This document shows positions 1 to 10,065 of a DNA stretch of 28,094 nt, piece after piece. The notes beneath the pieces are model-generated. The model did no database searches and was not told the DNA's origin. It saw only the letters and a program-made list of their open reading frames with translations. The stretch is from assembly GCA_049999725.1 (NCBI GenBank), contig JBNGIS010017797.1, forward strand, positions 1 to 28,094. Direction: 5' to 3'. This DNA comes from Haplomitrium mnioides (Eukaryota > Marchantiophyta > Haplomitriopsida > Calobryales). The stretch's first letter is position 1. Each line of letters starts with the position of its first letter. The position numbers and the translations under genes were made by a program.

Positions 1-505
1 TTGTTTTTGTGTTTATCATTGCAAACTCATTCCCTTGACTTCTAGTCCCCTTAGGCTTTTTCTTTGTGTTTTGTAGTATTTTTCCAACAAAAAAGTTCGA
101 AAGAGCACCATGTCTACGCGCGCCTCAAGTTTGTGCAATCAAACATATTTGAAAATAGTTTCTTGTGACGTGTATTTAAAATTTTGGGCTTAGAATTGTA
201 ATCAATGATAAATGCAATTTTTTGATGAAAACTTACCGTAATTTTTATGATTTTAAACAAATTTGAGTTTTCCAATATTTTCATAAAAACTAGTAATATT
301 GATTGATTTTGCATAACAAAATTGATTTTTGCTCTATTATGCTTGTTGAAACGACCAAAAACAAACCCAAAAAACTCATGTACTTTTTGTTTTTAAAAAT
401 TAACCTTTTTTATGTTTTTTGATATGAAAAATCACAATTTTTCCCAAAAAAAATAGTTCCTGTTTTGAGTAGCCTGTTCCTAGTTCAAAGTAGCGGTTGT
501 TTTAT
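1..505 (+). repeat. 3'-terminal segment of a third methyltransferase-element copy (body off the left edge)
   Basis: No gene is seen here. The segment is strongly A+T-rich. It ends in a block (about 465-505) with core GTTCAAAGTAGCGG that recurs in the same sense at the 3' end of gene copy A (about 17536-17560) and of copy B (about 22890-22845, minus). Upstream of the block, ACAAAATTGATTTYTG is shared with the copy A flank. A degenerate palindromic unit (ATGTCTACGCGCGCC) lies near 111-125. I infer the tail of another element copy in plus orientation. The alternative is a dispersed A+T-rich repeat that happens to adjoin all three. Confidence 0.45.
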
Positions 506-3500
506 GTTGTCTCTTATTGAAAATACCACTTTCTCGGCATCCACTTCTCTTTTTTCCTTTTGAGATTGTTTGATTTCAAAATATGCCTTGAGAGGAATCA
601 ACATTGAACTCGAAATTTCTCTTTCCACTTTAGGTAGGCACTTGAGTTGAAAAATACCATCCACAGGTAACCAAAATTCATCTGTTGAGAATGGTTTGCT
701 CCAAATCTTTGTATTGGAATCATTTAACTAGAACTTGAATTGTTGATTAAAAGTAATATCATGTATCCTTTGAACCAGAGAGGGAGGTTGCTGCAGAAAC
801 AATTTAAAATCCCAAGTTTCCAACAAAAGAGTTGCATGAGGTCTAGGATTATAAGATAATTGAAGCACCTTGCTAAGACTCATAATCGTAAAAGCTTTGA
901 CATGTTTCAAACATTTCGAGAATCAACTAAATGTTTGATCTATTTGATCATGAGTATGGCCAACCATGAGAAATCTCACCTTGATTTTTTGAAAAACATT
1001 CTTGGCAATAAGGAGACTAGGATACCTAAATAGGATAGAATTCTTATTCTCTCGTGCCATTTTGTCCAACTGAAGATACAAAGTTGGAAGCAGGGAGCTT
1101 TCAAAGTCACATAATATTTTGTTGAGCACAGTAAATGTAAAATTAGAATTGCTTCTCAAGTTTTCGTACCTTAAGAAAACCCTCGAAGAAAGACCATGAT
1201 TGAATATTAAAGCACCAACAACATGCACAACCACCAAACAATCTTTATCAATATTTTTTGGTGGCGAAGGCCAATGTGGAATAGCACTTTTCTTCTGATC
1301 CATTCCATCAATGACAATTCCCAAGTACTTTTGATCATCAACATAATATTTTCTTCGATGGTTTGCAAGTTTTGTTCTTTCTTTCTTTTATTGGTCACGA
1401 TGAAGAAACAGATGACGATTATATTTGATTGCATCATCACAAAGCACGAAGGACATAACAGTAGTTCAGTAAAACATATATCGATACTTGTAACTTCAAA
1501 ACACAACCTTAGAAGCTAAAAGCATTCAAGTCATCTTAAATAAATGTTTGAATTCGTAGAAGTGAAAACTTTGTAAAAGATTAAAAATAAACTTTAGGTC
1601 ATTTGAAAAAATGAATTGTTTTACTTAAAATAAAATAAAAATTTTAAAAAGAGAAAAATAAGATTTGCAAGCAAAAGGTACCAGAACACATCTTGTAAGC
1701 GTTTATGATAAGTGGAGACAACAACTAATTGTATACGTGCATATGACCAATACAACAACACCAATATCATGGCTTGTTGTGACTATTGTCGCGACTGGTT
1801 TTACAAGGAACAAGAACAAATCCTATGCGTGCATAGAATTTGCAAACAACAAAAACAATTCTTGTTATTGTTTTTTTTTTTTACAATGGCTCTTGATTTA
1901 AAGGAACAAAAACAAAACTTGTTGCAAGCCTAAGATCACCACCGAGAATGAGATTTATTTTCTCGCTTTATTTGACTGCAGACAAGGTCAAAATTGAAAT
2001 TTAAAACAATAGACTCTATGTGAGCATAAACACTCTTCTCACAACTCAACTTGCTAAGAATTATTCGACTCAAATCTTCTTTGTTGAATAACTTAACAAA
2101 AAAAAATATCTTTTGGCTCTAACTTGATAAAACATAACATCTCTAGAACTAAGCTTTGAGTCTAGAAAAAAGAGCATGGATTAACCAAATGTGTCAAAAG
2201 AGAAGAAAATTTGTTACCTTTGTCGGACTCCAAGACAGATTTTTCTCGCAACGATTTTATTTCTTCGCATGTATCACAAACAGTAAATTTCTTGCATTTT
2301 GGAATTTTTACATTTGGAAAATGAGTTCTCCAATGTTTTGCAAAACCCGAGAAACTAAGAATACAATGGAGATCTTTCTCTTTCAAATAAGTTGTGTAGT
2401 AGTCATAAACTTCATATTTTGTAAAATTATCGGGCAAGTTATGAACTTCGTGAGTGGGCATTCTCTCGTAATATCTTTAGAAAAAATTGTCCATCCACTC
2501 ACGCACAAAAACTCCTTTAGTAGGTAGTTATCTTTTTCCAAAAATGCCTCTAGGTTATGCATTTTTAAGATTTTGAATCCTTTGGATTCTATCATACCCT
2601 ACTGCTAATATTAATTTGAATGCTCTTCTATAGACAAAGGTACCACCATGTAGAGTAATCCGATTGTCAATGTTAGAGTCTTTTCTTAGTATTCCCTACT
2701 GTAGTATGATATCTCGATTCTTCATGCTTTGTCAAATGTACGTTTCTCTCACAGTTTTCAAAAAATTTGTCTTACACAGTGACAAGCAATTATTTTGACA
2801 ACAAGAAATTCTCTTCAATTTAGAAATTGACATTGGATTGAGCTTTTTCTTCACAAAGCTCTTGTCATGATGAACTTTTCGCAAAGAATTTTTACGTAAA
2901 GTGTTTACCCGTTTGGGTTTTGGCATAGACAAAGAATTCTTATGTTGTGTTGGACGATTCGGTTCGTAGGCCAATCTAGCAATAGGAGATAATTCATCTT
3001 GAAGATCTTGATCATCATCGTAAACATTGTTTGTTTTGTCGCAAAATATTTTTGAGAGATGAGGTTCTACTTGGAGATTAGGAGAACTGGACCATTCCAA
3101 AATGGAATCTTGATCAATATCTTGATTAGAAGAAAATGTTTTTTGTAACAAATCGGTGGCCTTGATTGATTGAGACTCTTTGCTAGAATTGTTTCCCAAA
3201 CTATCAACTGAAGACTCCTCTAAAAGAATTCGGTTTGTTTCAGATATTCCAATCTCCTTGCAAGGTGGAACTTGAAACGAAATCCCTTGTTGTTTGAGTG
3301 GTGCTATCGAGGACAAGGGTTCATATCCAAAATCAAAATTGTGCATATATTATATGCTTTTTGTGTTTTGAACAAACATACTTTGATCATGAATATCGAG
3401 GTCTTCTTTAGATGAGGACGAAGAAAGGTCTACAACCATCTGGAATTTCTGTGTTGAACTTTTTTTTGCTGATATGTTGGAATACTTAGAAGAAATATTC

Positions 3501-3811
3501 AACTTCAACCGCTTGAAGGGCAACAAAGATCTTGTGCTAGATGAAGTTTGTTTCTTTAATTCTCTACAAGCACTAGGTTCCCTCTTTGATCTTTTGTGCG
3601 CAAGTTGTTCACTTGTTAATCCTATGCGCGCATTGAATTCACTCCTTGACCTTATGCACGTATAGGGTTGAGTCTCTGATCTTATGTGCGCATAGAGTTC
3701 ACCTTCTTGATCTTTTTGGGCATAGTTATCTGATTCAACAGAAGCCATCTTTTTCTTCAATATACTCGTCATAACACTTGACGCTTTTAGTACTCCATCG
3801 CTTACCTCCAA
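485..3811 (-). pseudogene. decayed DUF7869-type gene
   Basis: Read on the minus strand, successive ORF pieces keep family order. An N-terminal low-complexity, Lys/Ser-rich part (3811-2780) is followed by a Cys motif CCQNNCLS, then RRAFKLILAVGYDRI (about 2620), HFPNVKIPKC with CDTCEE (about 2310-2260), IDGMDQKK (about 1324-1300), LQLDKMARENKN (about 1080-1045) and VGHTHDQIDQ (about 966-935). These motifs are typical of DUF7869 proteins, which occur in multicopy families; their function is not established. An RNase H-fold transposase role is my inference. In-frame stops lie at 3350, 2732, 923 and 730, with frameshifts near 2580 and 2466. The stop at 923 reads TGA where CGA would fit. The frame stays open past 730 to a TGA at 487-485, inside a neighbouring element terminus. 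Nothing intact remains. It is divergent from gene copy A. Confidence 0.72.
1508..2217 (-). other. probable intron of the DUF7869-type gene
   Basis: Coding similarity is interrupted between the CDTCEE part and the part leading to IDGMDQ. On the minus strand a donor AAG|GTAACA lies at 2217 and acceptor AGs at 1508 and 1516. The interval is A+T-rich and contains one unit of the window's palindromic repeat (CCTATGCGTGCATAGAA, about 1821-1837). It could also be a small insertion. Confidence 0.4.
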
Positions 3812-4363
3812 ATAATTGTTGTTTGAACAAATGTCAACTTGCTTGTCAAAAGTAACACTTTTTTGTGAAGATTAATCTTGGAATTCTAACCTCTTGCCTT
3901 TAAAAAAATCCAACCATTGAAAAGGCTCAAGTACTTGAGGAAAATTTTTAAACAAATATTATAAACCTCTTACGACCCACCTAAAAGATGTTTTTTTCAA
4001 GAAATTTTTGCAAAATAACAAAATTGGGAACTTTTTGTGAAGAAAATGAAAAAAAAAATTGGAAAGATGAAAACAAGCGATCCTTTATATACTAACTTTT
4101 TTTTTTGCACCACGCAAGCCTATATATCAAGAGCTCCACGAATCAATTTCTGGCGGAAAAAACATTTTTTGAAACTTAGCTATAACAAGAGCGTCAGTGG
4201 AAAGTTTCTCTTCATTGTTGCGAGTTCACTTTGTGGTTTTTTTTTCTTATCATTGTTTTCTTTTGCATTTATTGGTTATTTTTCTTTCAGCCTTTTGAGT
4301 TTTCCTCACTTTTGTTCGTTGGATTTTTCACCTCCAATTGTACTTGTTTCTACTATCTTGAAA
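3812..4363. promoter_or_regulatory. divergent intergenic region with TATA-like boxes
   Basis: This 550-bp region separates the minus-strand DUF7869-type gene from plus-strand gene copy A. TTTATATA at 4084-4091 and TATATAT at 4120-4126 are TATA-like and precede the first coding exon of copy A. TTTTCTTTCAG near 4280-4290 resembles a splice acceptor and has a counterpart (TTTTCTTTCAG) just upstream of the copy B start codon, which suggests an untranslated first exon and a 5' intron. No similarity to the gypsy elements is seen. Confidence 0.35.
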
Positions 4364-4774
4364 ATGACATCTCAAGGAAATGTTTCCAGACCTACTCAAC
4401 CAAACCGTTATAAGTATTCGGATGTTGTCAAAGCTCTAGAGCTTGGAAAATTGGAGTGGAATTGGCTTGTTGATTACTGCTCCTTGAAAGACCCTGACCA
4501 ACATCTTTAACTTTTTGTTGGTGAAAGTAAGAAATTCAATTTTGGATCTTCTGGTCCAAATCATGATGATTCATGAAGGCAAGAAAGCCAACATTGGGCT
4601 GCTTGTGTAGTCACAAGATGCAATTACCTTTTATTAGTGAAAATCGCAAATGATTTTCTTTTTTCGAGTTTAAGAAGAGGGACATTTTTGTCAAGCATCT
4701 TTAGACGGCAAAGAAAGATGGCAAGGTAAATTCATAAAACCCTTTTTCACTTGTTTCCTTTTCTACTAGCTTGG

Positions 4775-4872
4775 AACTCCCAGGTCCATGCGCGCATGGA
4801 CTCCCGGAGCTCTTGCGTGCCTAGACCCGGGAGAGCATGCGCACATGGAGTCCGTGCGCGCTTGGACTGTAT
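4775..4872. repeat. palindromic minisatellite, intron 1 of copy A (about 4 units)
   Basis: The first unit carries GTCCATGCGCGCATGGACT; later units are degenerate (CTTGCGTGCCTAG, GCATGCGCACATGGAG, CGTGCGCGCTTGGAC). It sits between donor 4725 and acceptor 4943, the same intron that holds about 19 units in copy B. Confidence 0.8.
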
Positions 4873-5359
4873 TGTCCTTTTTCTTACTCTAAACACTTAT
4901 ACTTATGCCTACTCGTTTTTTGTTTTGTTTTCAATTTACTCAGTTTCTGGTGGATTATGTCGATGGCTACAAAGACGCAAAGCGCGTTGAACTCAATTTT
5001 ATAAAGTTGGCCATCCACATCAAAATTCTAAAGCCCAAGCAAGGCGTTAATATTCGACAACTAGTGCCGCATCCAAGCGAGGCAACATTTTCAATTCATG
5101 CGATAGACCTTTTTGCCAAAAAAAAAGGAAAGAAGGTGGAGCTTGTTGAGGCTTCCAAAAAGAAGAAACATGCGGTCTTGAAGAAAAAGCCTATTCCAGT
5201 ACCAATCATTGAGGAGGAGCCAACCCCCTCCAAATCTCCAGCAAGGTCGTCTTTTGCTGCCCCTTCATCTTCAGCACCAAGCAGCTTGGGGCAAGAACTA
5301 GAGTCGGAGCCAGTTTGGGCTCCAACATCAAGAGTAAAAAGGCAATCCCATAAGGGGTT

Positions 5360-6293
5360 TGTCGTGCGCATACACATCGCTTGCACAACTACATCGTCCA
5401 CACACATTTCATGACCTCTACAGACATACAACAGAGAATGACAAACAATTGAGTCTCATGCACATACAATGCATAAGATCCCACAATCACTTTTCTTCGA
5501 GTGATATCTTCTCAAAGAAATTCTCAAACGTGTTGTGTTGATCTTCCGATATCAGAACCAGCACATCTTTGCTCACAAGGAATCCACGCTTCTCCAAGAA
5601 CTGCAATACCACATCTCTCCTCTTAGTTCATACAATCAGTAAAATGACATCGAAAGATAACCTTTTGATGATAGTATATGCCCTTATATACTAAGGCACA
5701 AAAAAGACAAAAAAACTCAAAATGTCTAAAAATATAAAACTACATGGAATGTTGTGACAGTTGTCGTACGCATACACATCGCTTGCACAACTACATCATC
5801 CACACACATTCCATGACCTTTATAGACATACAACAGAGAATGACAAGCAATTGAGTCTCATGCGCATACAATGCATAAGACCCCACAATCACTTTTCTTT
5901 GAGTGACACCTTCTCGAAGAAATTCTCAAAAGTGTTGTGTTGATCTTTCGATATCAAAACCAATGCACCTTTGCTCACAAGGAATCCATGCTTCTCCAAG
6001 AACTGCAATACCACATCTCTCCTCTTAGTTCATACAATCAGTAAATGACATCGAAAGATAACCTTTCGATGAGAGTACATGGCCTTATATACTAAGGCAC
6101 AAAAAAAACAAAAAACTCAAAAATGTCTAAAAATAGAAAACTACATGGAATATTGTGACAGCTGTCCTACGCATACACATCGCTTGCACAACTACATCGT
6201 CCACACACATTCCATGACCTCTACAGACATACAATAGAGAATGACAAACAATTGAGTCTCATGCGCATACAATGCATGAGACCTCACAATCAC
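5360..6293 (-). mobile_element. tandem LTR-like 400-bp units (two full, start of a third)
   Basis: Units 5360-5759 and 5762-6160 are near-identical. A third begins at 6163 and breaks at 6293; its remainder is 15101-15369 (131 + 269 = 400 bp). Each unit starts TGTC and ends GACA or AACA, the TG...CA pattern of LTRs. Units are separated by only two bases (GT, GC). The array is flanked by GGTT (5356-5359 and 15370-15373), a likely 4-bp target duplication inside exon 2 of copy A. On the minus strand a TATA-like TTAGTATATAAGG lies about 65 bases from the unit start, so minus is the probable sense. I infer a solo or tandem LTR, or a TRIM-like element. No internal coding domain belonging to it is visible. 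Confidence 0.65.
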
Positions 6294-6297
6294 CTCC

Positions 6298-6331
6298 CTA
6301 GCTGGTGGTTAGGTCCCCTAACACTAGCTAG
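6298..6331. repeat. imperfect inverted repeat at the left end of the 8.8-kb insert
   Basis: CTAGCTGGTGGTTAGG pairs with CCTAACACTAGCTAG across a 3-base loop, with one mismatch and one bulge. Confidence 0.6.
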
Positions 6332-6630
6332 CCATCTATCTTCTAGAAAATTGATATGCACCTACAGATGCAAATACTATGAGGTTGGGTGCAATGGAAC
6401 CCCATTGTTCACCTCTTATAATCTATACTTGTTGGAAATTGGCAGCTCACATTTTGGTGAGCATGTTCATTTGTACAGAAATTCACCTTCAGCACTAGTT
6501 TAGCTCCTAACTAGTTTAGAGGGGAATTTGGGGATAGTGCCATGTGGAGGCACCTGGTGGTGACATGTGTCATCACCAGAAGGCTCCTTAGGGACATTTA
6601 TGAATCTTGTCCCTTTTCATGAAATAGAGC

Positions 6631-6655
6631 AAGCACATGCATCGAGCATGTGCTT
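6631..6655. repeat. perfect 10-bp inverted repeat (hairpin)
   Basis: AAGCACATGC and GCATGTGCTT flank the loop ATCGA. No poly-T follows, and its role is unknown. Confidence 0.7.
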
Positions 6656-6904
6656 ACTGATAGTGTAGGTGATAGTGTAGGTGAAATATTGATTATAGAT
6701 CTTGTCCATACTTGTGGAAATAGCCTTCTTCACCTGCACAGATTCAAGCGCCCATAGATTTTGAACAGGGCGCCCATAGAAAACCCAGCACATTGCTGGT
6801 ATTGTAAAGAGGATTTAAATCGACTCGAGTGATGCTCATTGCATCCTCATTGCAACCACATTTCACTTGTAGGTCGTTTGTGCATTTGATCAAGAAAGAG
6901 TCGT

Positions 6905-7170
6905 TTCTGAAGGGGCTCGCGTTTTCACTCAGAAGGGGTCGCAATCGTGCCTGGAAGGTCGAGTTCGCATCTGAAGGGGCTCGCGTTCACGTTCTGGAGG
7001 AACTCGCGAAGGAACTCGCTTCGTAAGGAGGTCGCGACGCTGCTGCGTTCGCATCTGGAAGGAGGTCGCGTGCCAGGAAGGAGGTCGCCCGTTTTCTTCG
7101 AAGGAGGTCATTCGCATCACGAAGGAGGTCGCGACTCCAGAAGGAGGTCGCGTTTCATCTGTAAAGGAGA
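6905..7170 (+). repeat. clustered G+C-rich short repeats, core GAAGGAGGTCGCG
   Basis: About a dozen exact or near copies, for example near 7024, 7059, 7077, 7100, 7121 and 7140, with weaker GAAGGGGCTCGCG forms near 6907 and 6972. Spacing is irregular (about 18-35 bases). The block stands out from its A+T-rich surroundings. It is open in plus and minus frames, but no family is recognised in them. Confidence 0.6.
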
Positions 7171-7434
7171 GGGCATCGTTTTCTTGGATAAAAGCAGATC
7201 GCGAGCACAGCAGGCAACTCATCGAGTTGCGATTTTGGCTGGGAGAAGTCGACCTGCGTTTTGTGCGAACCTCTAACGAGAGGGGGAGATTCGCGAACGT
7301 GGAGCTGAAGTTTCTTTTCTTTCTCTTTTGTCACAACACTCATCTAAGTGGTTTTTTTCGCTGCTGCAATATCATCAATTTGATTTGATATTTTCAACAA
7401 TACTAACCCTAGAACTCAATGGAAACTAGTTGTT

Positions 7435-8020
7435 CTATGAACAATGAGGGCAAAACCATGATCCACCAAGAATAGTAACCAATGAAGGTGTCAAACATGA
7501 CACATGCCATCCTCTAGAACACTTGAAAAATAAACATAGTGATGGCCCCTTTAGGAGAACCACATAACATGCACTTCAACACTGCAAAAAGCCACACAAA
7601 AGTCCTAGTGCCATCGATGTTTGGAAGGTGACAAGGTGCACAATTGCGCACATGATCCTTCCAAACCATGCTATCATGTCCCTCCAGCTGCAAAACTCCC
7701 GAAGGTAGTACCTCACGTACACGCAGAATCCGTCGCCTAGTAGTGACATCAAGTGTCATGGGTGATGTCTACTGCACATAATCATAATCACGAGGATGAA
7801 ACCTCCGAATCTTAGTACGATATCCACCTCCATGTATGGTAGCATATCGAAAAGTGTCACGATGCTGAGCAATGGCAAGGTTGTCAAACCCCATGAGCAT
7901 AACTCTCTCAAACCCTCAGGCTCTCTCTGAACACACTTGCACCCAAACATCTGGATCATCCAGATCCACAACCATAGTGACATCATATCAAAGAGAAGGT
8001 AAATCAAAATCCCTCTCATC
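7435..8020 (-). pseudogene. gypsy-type integrase C-terminal tail with PHD finger
   Basis: The minus strand reads FDNLAIAQHRDTFRYAT, then LRVREVLPSGVLQLEG and VRNCAPCHLPNIDG, the tail that follows the integrase core in some Ty3/gypsy polyproteins. After a frameshift come KCMLCG, KCSRGWHVSCLTP and SWFCPHC, which give the C4HC3 pattern of a PHD zinc finger (a C-x2-C pair, H-x2-C and a final C-x2-C; the second Cys pair is distorted). PHD fingers usually read histone H3 tails; here it takes the place a chromodomain has in chromoviruses. Stops occur before FERVM and after DYDYVQ, and the reading ends with TAG at 7437-7435. The integrase core is missing. Confidence 0.7.
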
Positions 8021-8269
8021 AATCCAGACTCGCAAAATCTAAGCCTTTTTCCACTTGAATCTCAGAATCCAAGTAAAACCATACACATCTATAACTTGTT
8101 CCAGCACATGGTGTCGCTCAATATCGGCGACAGATGCAACAACAGTAGTACAATTAGAAAGCCCTATTGCTCACTCTCTCTCATCAAGGTCGGGTTCTAC
8201 AAGCCTCTGCAAGGTTGTATCAAAAAAAAAAACCAGAGCCTCTTGCCCAAAATACAGAAAATGCAAGAT
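8021..8269 (-). other. deletion scar between methyltransferase-like and integrase remnants
   Basis: The minus strand carries short coding-like pieces with stops (VLEQVIDVYGFTWILRF, VEPDLDERE) but nothing matching reverse transcriptase, RNase H or the integrase D-D-E core, which should lie here in a complete element. About 2.5-3 kb of pol appears to have been lost. Confidence 0.5.
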
Positions 8270-8553
8270 GACTCACTAGTACATCAATCGGCCCCACTCC
8301 AACTAAGTAGTCCGCCCCAACAATAAAATATCGGTCGACAATGCATGCAGATAACCTTGCATTGCACTAACTGAAAGCAATCGTAGAAATTGGTCAACCA
8401 TCAGCGCCACATGCATCAAAGAGATTCTGTGGGAAATCTCACCCTTGTCCACATCCAAATACCGTTGTACTAGAATCCATGTCTGGAGAACATCAGCTAA
8501 CCTGGTACTTATGCCTCCAAACAACTCCAACAAACAAATACCATCAGCACTTT
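8270..8553 (-). pseudogene. C5 cytosine-methyltransferase-like domain fused in a retroelement polyprotein
   Basis: The minus strand reads LLELFGGISTRLADVL (about 8535-8488), which matches motif I of C5-methyltransferases (D/E-L-F-x-G-x-G/S), then RYLDVDKGEISHR, a motif II-like acidic strand, then ALSTDILLLG and VGPIDVLVS. In the family a Pro-Cys-Gln catalytic loop should follow; here the corresponding stretch reads SHLAFS, and the frame breaks at TAG near 8306 and beyond. Motifs after IV are absent or unrecognisable. The frame is continuous with the upstream protease part apart from stops at 8555, so it was one polyprotein. C5-methyltransferases captured by LTR retrotransposons have been reported in a charophyte alga and dinoflagellates. 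The identification rests on motif I and context, so it needs a profile search. Confidence 0.6.
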
Positions 8554-8554
8554 A

Positions 8555-10065
8555 CTACCATGAAATTGGCATAGTATCTAATGGTGAAAGATCTACAGGT
8601 CTAGGTGTGACAGAACCATACAGTGCAGGACGTGGCACAAATGCATCTTGCCAAACATCTTCAACCAACCTAGACGCATGTACGTGCCACAACCTCTCCT
8701 TACTTCCACTCATAAGAATCACCTCACCTGACGACGATGATGTTGGCCTTGCAACCTTTGAATATGCCTCCTCAACAGAAGGAATGTCAGCTATATGTGC
8801 ATTCTCTTCCAATAAGTCAGAGTAGTCGGTTATAACCCCAAAAAATGTTGATAATGCCATAGGCTGTGAAACTGGACCTTTAATTGGTCCATTGAGTCTG
8901 ACAGATAATCTGCTCAATCTTGCCTCTCCAGATTGCCATCCAAGCCGATAGGACACTGACTCGTCCCAAAAATCAATAGTGAACCCTATGGGATATAACA
9001 CCTTACACCCCACCAAAAAATCATAAGACTCGGCCTTGGTAAGTATGGCCCAAGCGCTCACATATGAGCTATCTGTAGGATGATCAGCTTGCACTCTAAG
9101 CTCGATCTCTCCACGTGTAATGTGTTGCATGGGTGAAGGTCCTCCCAATGAAGTCTCAATGGGGAAAGGGCAGATCTCCACATCTCCGGGCCTCAATTCC
9201 AATCTCTACACGGCTGATTTCCCTAACATCAACGGTTATGCACTTGTATCCAACAATACTCTGGCTGGCTTATACACCACATTTGAAGAACCTACAAGTC
9301 GGAAGATACCACCCCAATTGTTGATGGACACTACACTGGGTCTGAATCTTGTCCTCTCAAATGTTAGTCGGGCTGATAACTCCATCAGCTGTGCCGCAAC
9401 AGCATGCCATGTCTCACCTCCAAACGTAGAGGCACTTGCATCAGCTGCTCTACTCACAAGTCTCACTTCCATATTGGAAGTAGCACCTTGAGTCTCCCCA
9501 CATAATGTGGCTGCCAACTTGAACACTCCTCTAGTCAACACATCCCTAGCTTAAAAAAATGGTTTCTCGACCACTAACCTGGCTATCTCCATAGCCAAAG
9601 ACCCACTCCCCTCCACTTTGGTTGATCTCTCCAAATCCTTGGAAGCCTGAGTCGAACGCATGAAAGTAGTCTTCACCAAATCTGTCAACTCAAATGACTG
9701 TGGAAGTCTTGCTTGCCGATGAGCATCCCCCCTTTGAGGATCTGACTCCACCGCTACTCCCATAGGGTCAATTGCCTTGCATGTCGCTTTGGTCACCGCC
9801 GCAGACGCATCAACGTGGGATGTCCCACACATGAATCTCATACCAGCTAAATCTCTATCTGCTGCGTATGAAGTAGAGGCTTCACCTCCAGAGTTGGGCC
9901 TCGTCTATGCTGTAGTCATGGCAACTAACTGATGCTCCAACTGTGTGATTCTAGCATCCTTAAAATCCACAGTAGATGCTGGAGCACCCACCCCATCTCT
10001 CCTAGATGGTGATGGCCCTCTATCACGACCACCTTACATGCCTCTACCTTGCTCACCTATGCGAG
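8555..10065 (-). pseudogene. retroelement aspartic protease region
   Basis: The minus-strand frame carries VLLDTSA (codons for DTSA at 9250-9239), the D-T/S-G/S-A active site of retropepsins, followed after TAA by PLMLGKSAV and, downstream, AWAILTKAESYDFLVG, VLYPIGFTIDFWDE and YRLGW, a protease C-terminal signature of this element type. A long linker up to 9841 precedes it. Stops at 9236, 9203 and 9551 interrupt the frame. A Ser/Thr-rich linker (8750-8555) leads to the methyltransferase-like domain in the same frame. The region 9842-10065 is probable gag-protease linker without recognisable motifs. Confidence 0.65.

Larger units (their letters stand above)
6294..7434. other. left flank of the retroelement remnant, no gene seen
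   Basis: No convincing coding sequence on either strand. It contains an imperfect inverted repeat (6298-6331), a perfect hairpin (6631-6655), a short tandem duplication GATAGTGTAGGT near 6659-6680, and a G+C-rich block of short repeats (about 6905-7170). TAAAGAGGATTTAAAT near 6806 could belong to a decayed LTR, but no second copy is found in the window. Confidence 0.4.

Noticed and set aside
6947-7276. 109-codon ORF across the G+C-rich repeats
   Set aside because: It follows the GAAGGAGGTCGCG repeats; few stops are expected in G+C-rich sequence, and no family is recognised.
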